Below, piece after piece: positions 7,054 through 15,896 of a stretch of 16,730 nt of DNA; the stretch's first letter is position 1, and each line of letters begins with the position of its first letter. The position numbers and the translations under genes are program-made. The DNA comes from Methanocaldococcaceae archaeon. Its GTDB lineage: Archaea; AGJL01; Methanococci; Methanococcales; Methanocaldococcaceae. The DNA lies in NCBI GenBank assembly GCA_027023665.1, contig JALVUY010000052.1:1-16730 (forward strand), in the 5' to 3' direction. The notes beneath the pieces were generated by a model, which saw only the letters and a list, made by a program, of their open reading frames with translations, did no database searches and was not told the DNA's origin.

Positions 7054-7095
7054 AACTTACCTTAATTAAATAATAACTGTAAAGAGGTCGATAAT

Positions 7096-8859
7096 ATGTC
7101 AGTTGTTGGGAAGATTATTAAAATTGCAGGACCTGTTGTAGTTGCAGAAGGAATGAAAGGAGCACAAATGTATGAAGTCGTTAAAGTAGGAGAGGAAAAA
7201 TTAACTGGAGAAATTATTCAATTGCAAGATGATAGAGCAGTTATTCAGGTTTATGAAGAAACTACAGGAATTAAACCAGGAGAGCCTGTTGTTGGTACTG
7301 GGTCTCCACTCTCAGTTGAGTTAGGACCTGGAATGTTAAGAGCAATGTACGATGGTATTCAGAGACCATTAACAGCAATTGAAGAAAAAACTGGATCTAT
7401 CTTTATTCCAAGAGGTATTGATGTTCCAGCATTACCAAGAGACATAAAATGGGAATTCAAACCAACAGTAAATGAAGGTGATTATGTAGAAGAAGGAGAT
7501 ATTATTGGAACAGTTGATGAAACTCCATCCATAGTTCATAAAATACTGGTTCCAGTTGGTATTAAAGGAAAAATAGTTGAGATAAAAGAAGGAAAATTCA
7601 CTGTTGATGAAACTGTCGCAGTTGTTGAATTGGAAAATGGTGAAACAAAAGAATTAACTATGATTCAAAAGTGGCCTGTAAGAAAGGGAAGACCATATAA
7701 GAAAAAACTTCCACCAAAAATTCCTATGATTACAGGGCAGAGAGTTGAAGATACTTTCTTTACATTAGCAAAGGGAGGTACTGCTGCAATTCCTGGGCCA
7801 TTTGGTTCTGGAAAGACTGTTACTCAGCATCAGTTGGCTAAGTGGTCTGATGCAGATGTTGTCGTTTATATTGGATGTGGTGAAAGAGGAAACGAGATGA
7901 CTGAAGTTACTGAAGAGTTTCCACACTTAGAAGATATTAGAACTGGAAATAAGTTAATGGATAGAACTGTGTTGATAGCAAACACTTCAAACATGCCTGT
8001 AGCTGCAAGAGAAGCATCTGTCTATACAGGAGTTACAATTGCAGAATACTTTAGAGATATGGGATATGGAGTATTATTAACTGCAGATTCTACATCAAGA
8101 TGGGCAGAGGCTATGAGAGAAATCTCTGGTAGATTAGAAGAAATGCCTGGGGAAGAAGGATATCCAGCATACTTAGCATCAAGATTGGCACAGTTCTATG
8201 AAAGAGCAGGAAGAGTCGTATGTTTAGGACAAGATAATAGAGAAGGATTCGTTTCAATTGTTGGGGCTGTCTCACCACCAGGAGGAGATTTCTCAGAACC
8301 TGTTACATCAAACACTTTAAGAATTGTTAAGGTATTCTGGGCATTGGATGCTAACTTAGCAAGAAGAAGACACTTCCCAGCAATAAACTGGTTGCAGAGT
8401 TATTCATTATATATTGACGATGTTACAGATTGGTGGCATGAAAATACAGGGCCTGATTGGAGACCATTAAGAGATGAAGCTATGAGTCTCTTACAGAAAG
8501 AGGCTGAACTTCAAGAGATCGTTCAGTTAGTTGGACCAGATGCATTACCAGATAGAGAAAGAGTCATCTTAGAAGTAGCAAGAATGTTAAGAGAAGATTT
8601 CTTACAGCAAGATGCATTTGATGAAGTAGATACTTACTGTCCTCCAATGAAGCAGTACTTAATGTTAAAGATAATTATGACCTTCTACCAAGAAGCATTG
8701 AAGGCTGTTGAAAGAGGAGTGGATCCATCTAGAATATTAAAAGTTTCAGTTAAGCAAGATATTGCAAGAATGAAATATATTCCACACGAAGAATTTATAA
8801 ATGTTAAATCAAAAGAAATCTTAGAGAAAGTTAAAAATGAATTAGGATCCTTACAATAA
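7096..8859 (+). CDS. atpA: A-type ATP synthase catalytic subunit A
   Basis: The 587-aa catalytic head subunit (EC 7.1.2.2 class). The N-terminal barrel ([19 protein letters not shown]) is followed by the ~100-residue non-homologous insertion typical of A/V-type A subunits. The nucleotide-binding domain has a P-loop GPFGSGKT (234-241), catalytic Glu263 in [11 protein letters not shown], and the conserved [20 protein letters not shown] and [18 protein letters not shown] blocks. The P-loop is uninterrupted: no intein, although A subunits of some other archaea carry one here. Ribosome site GAGGTCGAT lies upstream of ATG 7096, in a 42-nt gap after atpF. The length matches the family. Confidence 0.98.
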   Translation: MSVVGKIIKIAGPVVVAEGMKGAQMYEVVKVGEEKLTGEIIQLQDDRAVIQVYEETTGIKPGEPVVGTGSPLSVELGPGMLRAMYDGIQRPLTAIEEKTGSIFIPRGIDVPALPRDIKWEFKPTVNEGDYVEEGDIIGTVDETPSIVHKILVPVGIKGKIVEIKEGKFTVDETVAVVELENGETKELTMIQKWPVRKGRPYKKKLPPKIPMITGQRVEDTFFTLAKGGTAAIPGPFGSGKTVTQHQLAKWSDADVVVYIGCGERGNEMTEVTEEFPHLEDIRTGNKLMDRTVLIANTSNMPVAAREASVYTGVTIAEYFRDMGYGVLLTADSTSRWAEAMREISGRLEEMPGEEGYPAYLASRLAQFYERAGRVVCLGQDNREGFVSIVGAVSPPGGDFSEPVTSNTLRIVKVFWALDANLARRRHFPAINWLQSYSLYIDDVTDWWHENTGPDWRPLRDEAMSLLQKEAELQEIVQLVGPDALPDRERVILEVARMLREDFLQQDAFDEVDTYCPPMKQYLMLKIIMTFYQEALKAVERGVDPSRILKVSVKQDIARMKYIPHEEFINVKSKEILEKVKNELGSLQ

Positions 8860-8911
8860 TCTAAATCTTTATTTAATCTTTTTATAAAAACTTTTTATTG
8901 AGGTGATGACT

Positions 8912-10303
8912 TTGGCAACATCTGCTATAGAGTATTCATCAGTTAAAAGTATTGCAGGACCTTTGTTAATTGTAGAGGGAGTAGAAGGAGCAGCATATGG
9001 GGAGATAGTTGAAGTTATATGTCCTGATGGAGAAAAGAGAATGGGACAAGTTTTAGAAGCCAGAGAAGGTTTAGCAGTAGTTCAGGTTTTTGAGGGAACT
9101 ACTGGATTAAGCACAAATCAAACAAAAGTAAGATTCACAGGAAAAACTGCTAAGATTGGAGTATCAATGGAAATGTTAGGAAGAATATTCAACGGTAGAG
9201 GAAAACCAATTGATGGAGGACCTGAAATAGTTCCAGAAAAAGAATTAGATATTAATGGATATCCATTAAACCCAGTTTCAAGAAAAGTTCCAAGTGATTT
9301 CATCCAGACAGGAATTTCTACAATTGATGGAATGAACACTCTCGTTAGAGGGCAGAAGTTACCAATATTCTCAGGTTCTGGATTACCACATAATCAGTTG
9401 GCAGCTCAGATTGCAAGACAGGCAAAAGTTAGAGGAGAAGGAGAAAAGTTCGCTGTCGTCTTTGCTGCTATGGGTATTACTTCAGAAGAGGCTAATTACT
9501 TCATGGAAGAGTTTAGAAAAACTGGTGCATTAGAGAGGGCTGTAGTCTTTATAAACTTAGCTAACGATCCACCAATTGAGAGAATATTAACTCCAAGGCT
9601 TGCTTTAACTGTTGCTGAATATTTAGCTTATGAAAAAGATATGCATGTTCTCGTTATCTTAACTGATATGACAAACTACTGTGAAGCATTGAGAGAAATC
9701 TCTGCCGCAAGAAACGAGGTTCCTGGAAGAAGAGGATATCCAGGTTACATGTATACTGACTTAGCTACAATCTACGAAAGAGCAGGTAGAGTTAAAGGAA
9801 GGAAAGGAACAATAACACAAATTCCAATTTTAACAATGCCTCATGATGATATAACACACCCAATTCCTGACTTAACAGGATATATTACAGAAGGACAAAT
9901 TGTATTATCAAGAGAATTACATAGAAAGGGTATTTATCCACCAATAGATGTTCTTCCTTCACTATCAAGATTGGCTGGTAACGGGCAGGGACCAGGTAAA
10001 ACAAGAGAAGATCACAAGAAAGTAGTAAATCAGGCTTATGCAGCATATGCAGAAGGTAGAAGTTTAAGAGACTTAGTTGCAGTCGTTGGGGAAGAAGCTT
10101 TAACAGACAGAGATAGAGCATACTTAAAATTCGCTGACGAATTCGAAAAGAGATTTGTTAGACAAGGAATTGACGAAGATAGAAGTATTGAAGAAACTCT
10201 CGACTTGTTGTGGGAGTTGTTAGCAATATTACCAGAAGAAGAGTTAAAGAGAGTTGATAGAGAATTAATTGAAAAATACCATCCAAAGTATAGAAAAAAA
10301 TAA
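8912..10303 (+). CDS. atpB: A-type ATP synthase regulatory subunit B (non-catalytic head)
   Basis: The 463-aa partner of AtpA in the A3B3 head. It binds nucleotide without hydrolysis: the P-loop position reads GSGLPHN (155-161) in place of GxGKT, the usual B-subunit form. Conserved blocks seen are [66 protein letters not shown] and [22 protein letters not shown] place the start at TTG 8912 because GAGGTGAT (8900-8907) sits four bases before it. The in-frame GTG 8903 and ATG 8906 lie within that ribosome site. It is the last gene of the operon; a T-rich tract follows. Confidence 0.96.
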   Translation: MATSAIEYSSVKSIAGPLLIVEGVEGAAYGEIVEVICPDGEKRMGQVLEAREGLAVVQVFEGTTGLSTNQTKVRFTGKTAKIGVSMEMLGRIFNGRGKPIDGGPEIVPEKELDINGYPLNPVSRKVPSDFIQTGISTIDGMNTLVRGQKLPIFSGSGLPHNQLAAQIARQAKVRGEGEKFAVVFAAMGITSEEANYFMEEFRKTGALERAVVFINLANDPPIERILTPRLALTVAEYLAYEKDMHVLVILTDMTNYCEALREISAARNEVPGRRGYPGYMYTDLATIYERAGRVKGRKGTITQIPILTMPHDDITHPIPDLTGYITEGQIVLSRELHRKGIYPPIDVLPSLSRLAGNGQGPGKTREDHKKVVNQAYAAYAEGRSLRDLVAVVGEEALTDRDRAYLKFADEFEKRFVRQGIDEDRSIEETLDLLWELLAILPEEELKRVDRELIEKYHPKYRKK

Positions 10304-10327
10304 AATCAATAATCTTTAAATCTATTT

Positions 10328-10380
10328 AATTTTTTTATTTTTTTTATTGGAAAAATTTATGAAGGAGACGTATTTTTTCC
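10328..10380 (+). terminator. Probable terminator of the ATP synthase operon
   Basis: About 25 nt after the atpB stop the plus strand carries 20 bases that are nearly all T, the usual archaeal termination signal. An imperfect stem (10349-10356 with 10372-10380) follows and ends in another T run. The exact stop point cannot be fixed by eye. Confidence 0.5.
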
Positions 10381-10493
10381 AAAATTGCATTTATATTTCT
10401 TATAGTATGTTAAAAAATTCTCTTCCAATAATGTGCCGGGGTTTTTAATAGTTACATTTTATAGTATATTATCATTATTAAAAACTAAATAAA

Positions 10494-10523
10494 AACTAAT
10501 TATTTTTAAATTTTTAATTAGTT
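10494..10523. terminator. Hairpin between convergent genes, possible bidirectional terminator
   Basis: A 9-bp perfect inverted repeat (AACTAATTA / TAATTAGTT) with a T/A-only 12-nt loop lies 9 nt beyond the hypA stop codon. It is A/T-rich, so the fold would be weak at high temperature. T runs on both strands are at least as likely to be the real signal. Confidence 0.3.
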
Positions 10524-10532
10524 ATTTTAATT

Positions 10533-10928
10533 TTAAAAATTATTTTCTTCATTTTCATCTTCAAACTCAACTGTTACATTTTTTATGTTAAACTCTTTAC
10601 CTCCAGATAACCTTAATCTCATACTGTTACACTTTGGGCAGTATATTTCAAATTCATCTACTATTTTTACTTCTCCCTCATAACCGCAATCTAAGCATTT
10701 ACATTTTGGTTTTATAAATTCAACATTAATTTTAGCCCCTTTACAGACAGTTCCCTCTGCAATAACATCAAAAGCAAATTTTAACTGTTCAACATTTATA
10801 AAAGTTAATTCTCCTATTTCTAAGTTTATTTCACTAACTTTTTTTATCTTTCTACCTTTTTCTTCTTCTTTTTTTATACTATTTAAAATAGCATCAAGCA
10901 TTGCCGTAGCATAAGACAATTCGTGCAT
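10533..10928 (-). CDS. hypA: Hydrogenase nickel-insertion protein HypA
   Basis: A 131-aa [NiFe]-hydrogenase maturation factor that delivers nickel to the hydrogenase large subunit with HypB. It begins with the invariant nickel-binding MHE (residues 1-3) followed by LSYATAMLDAIL. The zinc site is the four-cysteine set C78xxC81 and C97xxC100 (CLDC, CPKC), with an additional Cys76. The C-terminal acidic tail EFEDENEENNF is variable in the family. Methanogens of this type have several [NiFe]-hydrogenases that would need it. Start ATG 10928 is fixed by MHE being the true N-terminus; a modest GGGAT is upstream. It follows the RNA-binding gene by 15 nt, probably on one transcript. Confidence 0.95.
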   Translation of the reverse strand: MHELSYATAMLDAILNSIKKEEEKGRKIKKVSEINLEIGELTFINVEQLKFAFDVIAEGTVCKGAKINVEFIKPKCKCLDCGYEGEVKIVDEFEIYCPKCNSMRLRLSGGKEFNIKNVTVEFEDENEENNF

Positions 10929-10943
10929 ATTTATCCCAATTTT

Positions 10944-11396
10944 TTATTCGATTGAAAGATATTCTTTAATAATTTCTTTAACTTTTTCTTCTTTATTTTT
11001 TGGAGAAAATATTTTGAAGTTAAAAACTACCCTAATGACATCATCACCGTCCATAACTTTACATTTTCCTAAATAAGCCTTTTGCTTATCAAATCTAACA
11101 TAAAATTTGTTATCCTCTATTCTAAGGTGTAAATCTTTTTTCAATTTATTTATATTTCTTTCATCTGACTTTATTAAATCTATAATATGATTAAATATTT
11201 TTTTAGCCTCTTTACCTTCTACACTTACATTTATAATTTTTATTGGATTTCTAAAATAACCTTCTGTCTCAACTACTTCCAAGTTTATTTTTTCCTCATC
11301 AACATCCTCTGGAATAAAAAATTCTATAGCCTCTAAAACTTTATCTTCATCTTCAGTAGCATGAACTATAGCACTAATTTTTATAGAATTAAGCAT
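10944..11396 (-). CDS. COG1325-type RNA-binding protein (dsRBD-like fold, exosome-associated family)
   Basis: A 150-aa protein recognisable by its start, LNSIKISAIVHATEDEDKVLEAIEFFIPED, which is the hallmark of the archaeal RNA-binding family often named 'exosome subunit' (COG1325). The alternating strands and helices (NPIKIINVSVEGKEAKKIFNHII, LHLRIEDNKFYVRFDKQKAYLG, RVVFNFKIFSPKNKEEKVKEII) suggest a compact alpha/beta domain. The role in RNA processing is a family-level inference and no catalytic residue is expected. Start ATG 11396 has GGGTGTT upstream. Its neighbours Alba and hypA are on the same strand, with a 99-nt A/T-rich gap separating it from Alba. Confidence 0.8.
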   Translation of the reverse strand: MLNSIKISAIVHATEDEDKVLEAIEFFIPEDVDEEKINLEVVETEGYFRNPIKIINVSVEGKEAKKIFNHIIDLIKSDERNINKLKKDLHLRIEDNKFYVRFDKQKAYLGKCKVMDGDDVIRVVFNFKIFSPKNKEEKVKEIIKEYLSIE

Positions 11397-11440
11397 ATAT
11401 TAACACCCATAACAGTTGTTTTAAAGATTAAAAATACAAA

Positions 11441-11492
11441 GAATAAAAACTTTAAAAAAATAAAAGTTTAAAAATAAAAAATAAAAATTATT
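11441..11492 (-). terminator. T-rich terminator region behind alba
   Basis: On the minus strand the alba stop is followed by repeated T runs, with a 7-bp perfect hairpin AAACTTT/AAAGTTT (11447-11469) embedded. Poly-T tracts are the main archaeal stop signal; the hairpin may be incidental. Confidence 0.4.
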
Positions 11493-11495
11493 TGG

Positions 11496-11762
11496 TTATG
11501 GTTTTGCTAAAACAATCTCTATTGTTGAAACATTAACCTCCCTACCGTCTGGATTTTTTACCTTGTCAGTTCCTATTTCTATTTTTTTAATTTTAATATC
11601 TTTGATAAATCTGTTTCTTATCATCTCTGCAACATCTACTGCCTTATTAATTGCCTTTCCTCTCGCCTTTATTACTACTTCGTCATTATTTGTCAATTGT
11701 GTTAAAACTGCTAAAACATAGTTCATCACTGGCTTCTTCCCTATTAATACTACATTGTCCAT
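11496..11762 (-). CDS. albA: Chromatin protein Alba (DNA/RNA-binding)
   Basis: An 88-aa archaeal nucleic-acid-binding protein. The N-terminal signature [22 protein letters not shown] includes the lysine pair (K9, K10) that contacts DNA and is acetylated in the Sulfolobus homologue. The middle [25 protein letters not shown] helix and the C-terminal strand pair with an [14 protein letters not shown] hairpin complete the fold. An in-frame ATG at 11798 would add 12 residues ([12 protein letters not shown]). I prefer 11762 because AGGTTGA (11773-11767, minus) precedes it by four bases and because homologues begin near this residue. A TATA-like TTATTTAT (11810-11803) would place transcription start near 11780, inside the longer version. 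Confidence 0.95.
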   Translation of the reverse strand: MDNVVLIGKKPVMNYVLAVLTQLTNNDEVVIKARGKAINKAVDVAEMIRNRFIKDIKIKKIEIGTDKVKNPDGREVNVSTIEIVLAKP

Positions 11763-11814
11763 ACTCTCAACCTTTTGTATGTTTTTATTATTAGGCATAG
11801 AGATAAATAAACAA

Positions 11815-12738
11815 TTACCTATTTATATTTTTTTTATCTTTCATCCAGTTAATTACTCTTTTTATTCCCTCTCTTAAATCAGTTTCTGACTTCCAACCTA
11901 ATGATTTAGCTTTTTCTATATTTAAATAAATCCTATAGATTTCTCCCTCTCTTGGTTTGTCATAAATTGGATTTCCTTTAAAACCCATTTCATTTTTTAT
12001 AATATTATAAAGCTCATTTATAGAAGTTTCTTTACCAGTTCCTATATTAACTATCTCATTTTTCCAGTTAAATGCCATTAAGTTGGCTTTAACGACATCT
12101 TTGACATATACAAAATCTCTTGTTTGATTCCCATCTCCAAAAATAATAGGACTTTGATTCTTTAACATTCTATCTATAAAGATACTAATAACGCCAGCCT
12201 CTCCCTTAGGATCTTGCCTTTCCCCATAAACATTCGAATATCTTAAAATACAATATTCCAATCCATACAATCTATTATATAATTTTATATACTCTTCTCC
12301 ACAGTATTTACTTAAACCATAAGAAGATAATGGGTTTATGGGGTGATTTTCATCAACTGGGAGATATTTTGGTTCTCCATAAACTGCTCCTCCAGAAGAA
12401 GCAAAGATTATTTTATTAACATCATATTTTCTCATAAACTCTAATAAATTTAATGTTCCTATGATGTTAATATCCGCGTCATAAATTGGATTTTCTACAG
12501 AAGTTCTTACATTTATTTGGGCAGCTTGATGAATAACTAATTCTAAATCTTTAAAATTGATTTTTTCATCTAAATCTTTATTTCTTATATCTGCATTAAC
12601 AAACTCTGCCTTAGGATTTATATTATCTTTATTTCCAGTAGTTAAATTATCTAAAATTATAACATCATAGTTATTTTTAATAAGTTCATCCACTATATGG
12701 CTACCAATAAATCCTGCCCCACCAGTAACTAATATCAT
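11815..12738 (-). CDS. NDP-sugar epimerase/dehydratase family protein (UDP-glucose 4-epimerase-like)
   Basis: A 307-aa extended short-chain dehydrogenase. It has an NAD-binding GGAGFIG (6-12) with Asp30 after the second strand for the adenine ribose, [10 protein letters not shown] (112-121), the catalytic pair Tyr140-x3-Lys144 (YGLSK), and [19 protein letters not shown] plus [12 protein letters not shown] for sugar-nucleotide binding. This set matches UDP-glucose 4-epimerases, but the same family includes other sugar-nucleotide enzymes, so the substrate is not certain; a role in surface glycans or N-glycans is likely. Start ATG 12738 lies just after GGTGGAG. A GTG at 12750 is part of that ribosome site. 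The gene is 24 nt downstream of sucC. Confidence 0.88.
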   Translation of the reverse strand: MILVTGGAGFIGSHIVDELIKNNYDVIILDNLTTGNKDNINPKAEFVNADIRNKDLDEKINFKDLELVIHQAAQINVRTSVENPIYDADINIIGTLNLLEFMRKYDVNKIIFASSGGAVYGEPKYLPVDENHPINPLSSYGLSKYCGEEYIKLYNRLYGLEYCILRYSNVYGERQDPKGEAGVISIFIDRMLKNQSPIIFGDGNQTRDFVYVKDVVKANLMAFNWKNEIVNIGTGKETSINELYNIIKNEMGFKGNPIYDKPREGEIYRIYLNIEKAKSLGWKSETDLREGIKRVINWMKDKKNINR

Positions 12739-12762
12739 TATCTCCACCAAAAAATTAATTAT

Positions 12763-13857
12763 TTAAAGCATTTCGATAAGTTTTTTTCCAGCCTCTTCCA
12801 TAGAGGTTTCATAAGGAATTCCATGCTCTTCTAAAATTTTTCTACCAATTTCTTCATTAGTTCCCATCATTCTAACGGCAAATTTTATATTCGGATGTTC
12901 CTTTAGAACTTCAATAATTCCTTTTGCAACTTCATCACATCTTGTTATTCCTCCTAATATGTTAATAAATATTCCTTTAACATTTTTATTTTCTAAAACT
13001 TTTTTTATAGCCAATTTTACTGTTTCTGCATCTGCTCCCCCACCAATGTCTAAGAAGCACGCTGGTTTTCTACCGAGGTTGTTAATTATATCCATACTTG
13101 CCAATGTTAAACCAGCCCCATTTCCTATAATAGCAACATCTCCATCTAATTCAACATACGCAAATGGCAATTTTTCTTTGTTTTTATATTCTTCAAATAT
13201 CTCATAATTATGTCTAAATGCTGCATCATCATCTAAATGAAGGACTGCATCAGCGGCATAGACATTTCCATCTTTAGTTATAACTAAAGGATTTATTTCA
13301 ACCATTGTTGCATCTAAATCTTTAAAGATTTTGTATAATTTATAGATTATATCAGCAACCTTTCCTACCTCATTACTTGGTAGCTTAGCATCTTTAACTA
13401 TCCATCTTGCAATATATGGTAGGAAAGGTTTTTTGATGTCAATGTGGTATTTTATAATCTTTTCTGGTTCTCTTTCTGCAACTTCTTCAATATCTACTCC
13501 TCCTTCAGTTGAGAAAATAACTAACGGTTTTTTAGCATCTCTATCAATAATAATTGATACATAGTATTCTTTCTCTATTGGTAATTTTTCTTCAACTAAA
13601 ATTTTTTCTACTTTTTCTCCTTTAACTTCTTTGTTAAACAACTCTTCAGCCTTTTTTATAAATTCCTCTTTGTTTGATGCGAATAGAATCCCTCCAGCTT
13701 TTCCTCTCCCACCAACTAAAACCTGAGCTTTTAAAACAACTTCTTTATCAACATTTATGCTGTTCAAATCATCTCCTTTATTTATTAAAAAACTTTCTGG
13801 AACTGGTATTCCATACTCTTTAAATATTTTCTTTGCCTCATATTCATGTAGCTTCAT
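12763..13857 (-). CDS. sucC: Succinyl-CoA synthetase beta subunit (ADP-forming type)
   Basis: A 364-aa ATP-grasp subunit of succinate-CoA ligase. In methanogens the enzyme serves the incomplete reductive TCA branch towards 2-oxoglutarate. The N-terminus MKLHEYEAKKIFKEYGIPVPES is diagnostic. The nucleotide loop QVLVGGRGKAGGI (45-57), MVEINPLVITKDGNVYAADA (metal-binding end of the ATP-grasp domain) and the C-terminal CoA-ligase domain GNGAGLTLASMD...FLDIGGGAD...GGITRCDEVAKGI are all intact. ATG 13857 has AAGGTGAT a few bases upstream. The alpha subunit gene sucD is not in the window, so the two subunits are expressed from separate loci. Confidence 0.96.
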   Translation of the reverse strand: MKLHEYEAKKIFKEYGIPVPESFLINKGDDLNSINVDKEVVLKAQVLVGGRGKAGGILFASNKEEFIKKAEELFNKEVKGEKVEKILVEEKLPIEKEYYVSIIIDRDAKKPLVIFSTEGGVDIEEVAEREPEKIIKYHIDIKKPFLPYIARWIVKDAKLPSNEVGKVADIIYKLYKIFKDLDATMVEINPLVITKDGNVYAADAVLHLDDDAAFRHNYEIFEEYKNKEKLPFAYVELDGDVAIIGNGAGLTLASMDIINNLGRKPACFLDIGGGADAETVKLAIKKVLENKNVKGIFINILGGITRCDEVAKGIIEVLKEHPNIKFAVRMMGTNEEIGRKILEEHGIPYETSMEEAGKKLIEML

Positions 13858-13932
13858 TTTATCACCTTAAATATTATCTCATATACAAAAAGTTTTATTA
13901 CAAACAACCATATAAAAATTTGGTGATACATA
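13858..13932. promoter_or_regulatory. Divergent promoter region of sucC and the pantothenate/flavoprotein cluster
   Basis: The 75-bp gap holds the upstream signals of both divergent genes. The sucC ribosome site (AAGGTGAT, minus) lies at its left end and GGTGAT (13922-13927) at its right end. TA-rich elements on both strands (GTATATGAG on minus near 13878-13886; CATATAAAAA on plus near 13909-13919) are candidate TATA boxes. Both are closer than ideal to their genes, implying very short leaders or other boxes. Confidence 0.4.
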
Positions 13933-14715
13933 ATGGAGATTCCAAAAACACATCCAAGGTATGAATCTTTAATGAAGAGAGAAAAAATTATTGAAGCATT
14001 AGATAAAGGGATTTTAGCTAAAGCTGGGCTAATAGCTCATGGTAGAGGAGAGACATTTGATTATTTAATTGGAGAAAAAACTACACCAATAGCATTGGAG
14101 GCAATAAAAGTAGCTGCTGCTTATTTAGTTTTAGCTAAAAATCCTGTAATTAGCGTTAATGGTAATACCGTAGCTTTAGCAATAGATGAAGTTGTTGAGC
14201 TTGCAAAAGAATTGAATGGAAAGATAGAGGTTAATTTATTTTATAGAACTAAAGAGAGAGAGTTGGCTATAAAAAAAGAATTTGAAGAGAAATTTAGAGA
14301 GGATATGGAGACAGGAAAGATAAAAATTTTGGGTATTGATGACGCTAATAAACAGATTCCAAACTTAGACAGCTTGAGAGGAAAGGTTTCAGAAGAAGGA
14401 ATATTTAGTGCGGATGTTGTTTTAGTTCCATTGGAGGATGGGGATAGAGCAGAGGCGTTAGTTAATATGGGAAAAAAGGTTATAGCTATTGATTTAAATC
14501 CATTATCAAGAACTGCAAGAAAATCCACTATAACAATAGTTGATGAGCTAACAAGAGCTTTACCTCTATTAATCAAATATGTTAGAGAATTTAAAAATAA
14601 AGATGAGGAAGAACTTTTAAAAATCATTGAAGGTTTTGATAATTTGAAGAATTTAAAGGAGATGATTGATTACATTGCTGAGAGATTGAAAAATTTGAGC
14701 TTAGATGAATTATAG
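13933..14715 (+). CDS. 4-phosphopantoate--beta-alanine ligase (archaeal phosphopantothenate synthetase)
   Basis: A 260-aa protein of the archaeal COG1701/DUF137 family. It joins 4-phosphopantoate to beta-alanine with ATP in the archaeal CoA pathway, replacing the bacterial pantothenate synthetase plus kinase. Family segments seen: [37 protein letters not shown] (33-48), [13 protein letters not shown] (71-83), the NLFYRT strand, and [38 protein letters not shown]. The length is close to that of known members. It opens a tight plus-strand cluster with the flavoprotein 23 nt downstream. GGTGAT is five bases before ATG 13933. Confidence 0.92.
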   Translation: MEIPKTHPRYESLMKREKIIEALDKGILAKAGLIAHGRGETFDYLIGEKTTPIALEAIKVAAAYLVLAKNPVISVNGNTVALAIDEVVELAKELNGKIEVNLFYRTKERELAIKKEFEEKFREDMETGKIKILGIDDANKQIPNLDSLRGKVSEEGIFSADVVLVPLEDGDRAEALVNMGKKVIAIDLNPLSRTARKSTITIVDELTRALPLLIKYVREFKNKDEEELLKIIEGFDNLKNLKEMIDYIAERLKNLSLDEL

Positions 14716-14738
14716 CTTTTATAGTTCTAAGGGATAAT

Positions 14739-15458
14739 ATGAAGATAGTTTGGTGTATTACAGGAGCTGGGCATTTATTAAGAGAGAGCTTTCAAGTAAT
14801 GAAAAAATTGAAGGAAGAGATTGAAGATTTAAAAGTAACCACCTTAGTATCAAGAGCAGGAGAGGAAGTTGTAAAGATGTATGGTTTATTTGAAGAATTA
14901 CCATACATTTCTAATGGAAATTATTATGAAGAGTTAATTTTAGAGAGAGAGCATCCTTATTCATCTCCAATTACTGGTAGGCTAAGTTTAGGAAAATATG
15001 ATTATTTAATATCCACTCCAACATCTGGAAATACTGTTGCTAAGGTAGTTAATGGCATAGCCGACAGTTTAGTAACAAATGCTATAGCTCAGGCTGGAAA
15101 AGGTTTTGTTAAATCAATAATTGTTCCAGTTGATTACAAAGAGGGGATTGTTATTACTAAACTACCCTACTCAATAGACAGAGAGAAATGCAAATTATGT
15201 TTAAAATGCATAAATGTTTGTCCTAATGAAGCCATAATTAAAAGAGACAAATTTGTTGAAATCTACTTACCAAAATGTGTAGGTTGTGGAAATTGTAAAA
15301 AAATTTGTCCCTACGATGCAATAATTGAAGGAAAAGAAATTAAAATGAGAGTTAGAAAAATAGACGCCAAAAATACTAAAAAATTAAAAGAATTAGAAGA
15401 TGTAATTGTACTAAAGCATCCTTATGAAATTTTAGACTTTTTTGGAATTAATAAATAA
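14739..15458 (+). CDS. afpA: Archaeoflavoprotein AfpA / dihydromethanopterin reductase (acceptor) type
   Basis: A 239-aa fusion of a flavoprotein domain and a ferredoxin domain. Residues ~1-140 (MKIVWCITGAGHLLRESF, SRAGEEV, ISTPTSGNTVAKVVNGIADSLVTNAIAQA) resemble the FMN-binding flavoprotein (HFCD) fold. Two complete [4Fe-4S] motifs follow: C151-C154-C157 with C161, and C180-C183-C186 with C190, each followed by P. Relatives include the archaeoflavoprotein AfpA and the methanogen DmrX, which reduces dihydromethanopterin with an external electron donor. Here it likely passes electrons from ferredoxin-like carriers to FMN; the physiological acceptor is inferred. It sits between phosphopantothenate synthetase and DUF371, probably one transcript; ribosome site AAGGGA. 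Confidence 0.85.
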   Translation: MKIVWCITGAGHLLRESFQVMKKLKEEIEDLKVTTLVSRAGEEVVKMYGLFEELPYISNGNYYEELILEREHPYSSPITGRLSLGKYDYLISTPTSGNTVAKVVNGIADSLVTNAIAQAGKGFVKSIIVPVDYKEGIVITKLPYSIDREKCKLCLKCINVCPNEAIIKRDKFVEIYLPKCVGCGNCKKICPYDAIIEGKEIKMRVRKIDAKNTKKLKELEDVIVLKHPYEILDFFGINK

Positions 15459-15482
15459 AAATTAATTTTACGAGGGATTTTT

Positions 15483-15896
15483 ATGGAATTTACAATAAAG
15501 GCTAAGGGACATAAAAATGTCTCAGCCACCCACAAAACAACCTTAGAGATTACAAAAGAAGATTATTTAACACCAACAGGACACTGCATTATTGGAATAA
15601 ACGCTGATAAATCTATGGTAGATTTTACAGATGAATTTAAAGAAAAACTTAGAAATGCTAAAAAAATCATTGTAGAGATTGAAGTTGAAGGATTGAAAGA
15701 GGTTATACTTGGAGAAGGTCATAAAAATTTAATTTTAAACCATCCAACAGACATTGTTATTAGAAAGAGTAATTATATATGTCCAAGAACATTAATGATT
15801 AATGCAAATAAATCAGCAAAAGATATTAATAGAGAGATAGTAAAAAAATTAAAAGAAGGAAAAGAATTAATTTTCAAAATAAAAATAGAAGAATAA
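15483..15896 (+). CDS. DUF371 family protein with internal duplication
   Basis: A 137-aa protein that I recognise as the archaeal DUF371 family; its function is unknown. It consists of two similar ~60-residue halves. Residues 9-69 start GHKNVSATHKTTLEITKEDY and 79-136 start GHKNLILNHPTDIVIRKSNY. Each continues with an I(G)INA(D/N)KS segment, a charged helix (FTDEFKEKLRNAK / INREIVKKLKEGK) and a final strand (IIVEIEVE / LIFKIKIE). Conserved GHKN and NA(D/N)K could be a ligand or nucleic-acid site. It follows the flavoprotein by 24 nt with GAGGGA before ATG 15483, suggesting co-expression. A T run begins seven bases after the stop. Confidence 0.8.
   Translation: MEFTIKAKGHKNVSATHKTTLEITKEDYLTPTGHCIIGINADKSMVDFTDEFKEKLRNAKKIIVEIEVEGLKEVILGEGHKNLILNHPTDIVIRKSNYICPRTLMINANKSAKDINREIVKKLKEGKELIFKIKIEE

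Larger units (their letters stand above)
10304..10532. other. Convergent intergenic region between atpB and hypA
   Basis: A 229-nt gene-free gap where plus-strand atpB and minus-strand hypA transcripts meet. It holds a T-rich tract (10328-10347), an imperfect hairpin GGAAAAAT/ATTTTTTCC (10349-10380), a 9-bp perfect hairpin AACTAATTA/TAATTAGTT (10494-10523) and a 13-nt near-direct repeat TTATAGTATRTTA at 10400-10412 and 10459-10471. A small GC patch (TGCCGGGG, 10434-10441) stands out. No convincing coding frame is present. Confidence 0.6.

Noticed and set aside
7795..7821. Possible intein at the AtpA P-loop, a known insertion site in other archaea
   Set aside because: The P-loop is continuous and the protein is normal length.
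9885..10121. Leu-rich minus-strand frame inside atpB
   Set aside because: Antisense shadow; the Leu runs come from the reverse complement of Glu/Lys/Arg codons.
10407..10448. 13-codon frame beginning MLKNSLPIMCRGF in the atpB-hypA gap
   Set aside because: No ribosome site and too short to separate from chance.
12959..13207. Plus-strand open frame of 82 codons inside sucC
   Set aside because: Antisense shadow of a clearly conserved gene, without a ribosome site.
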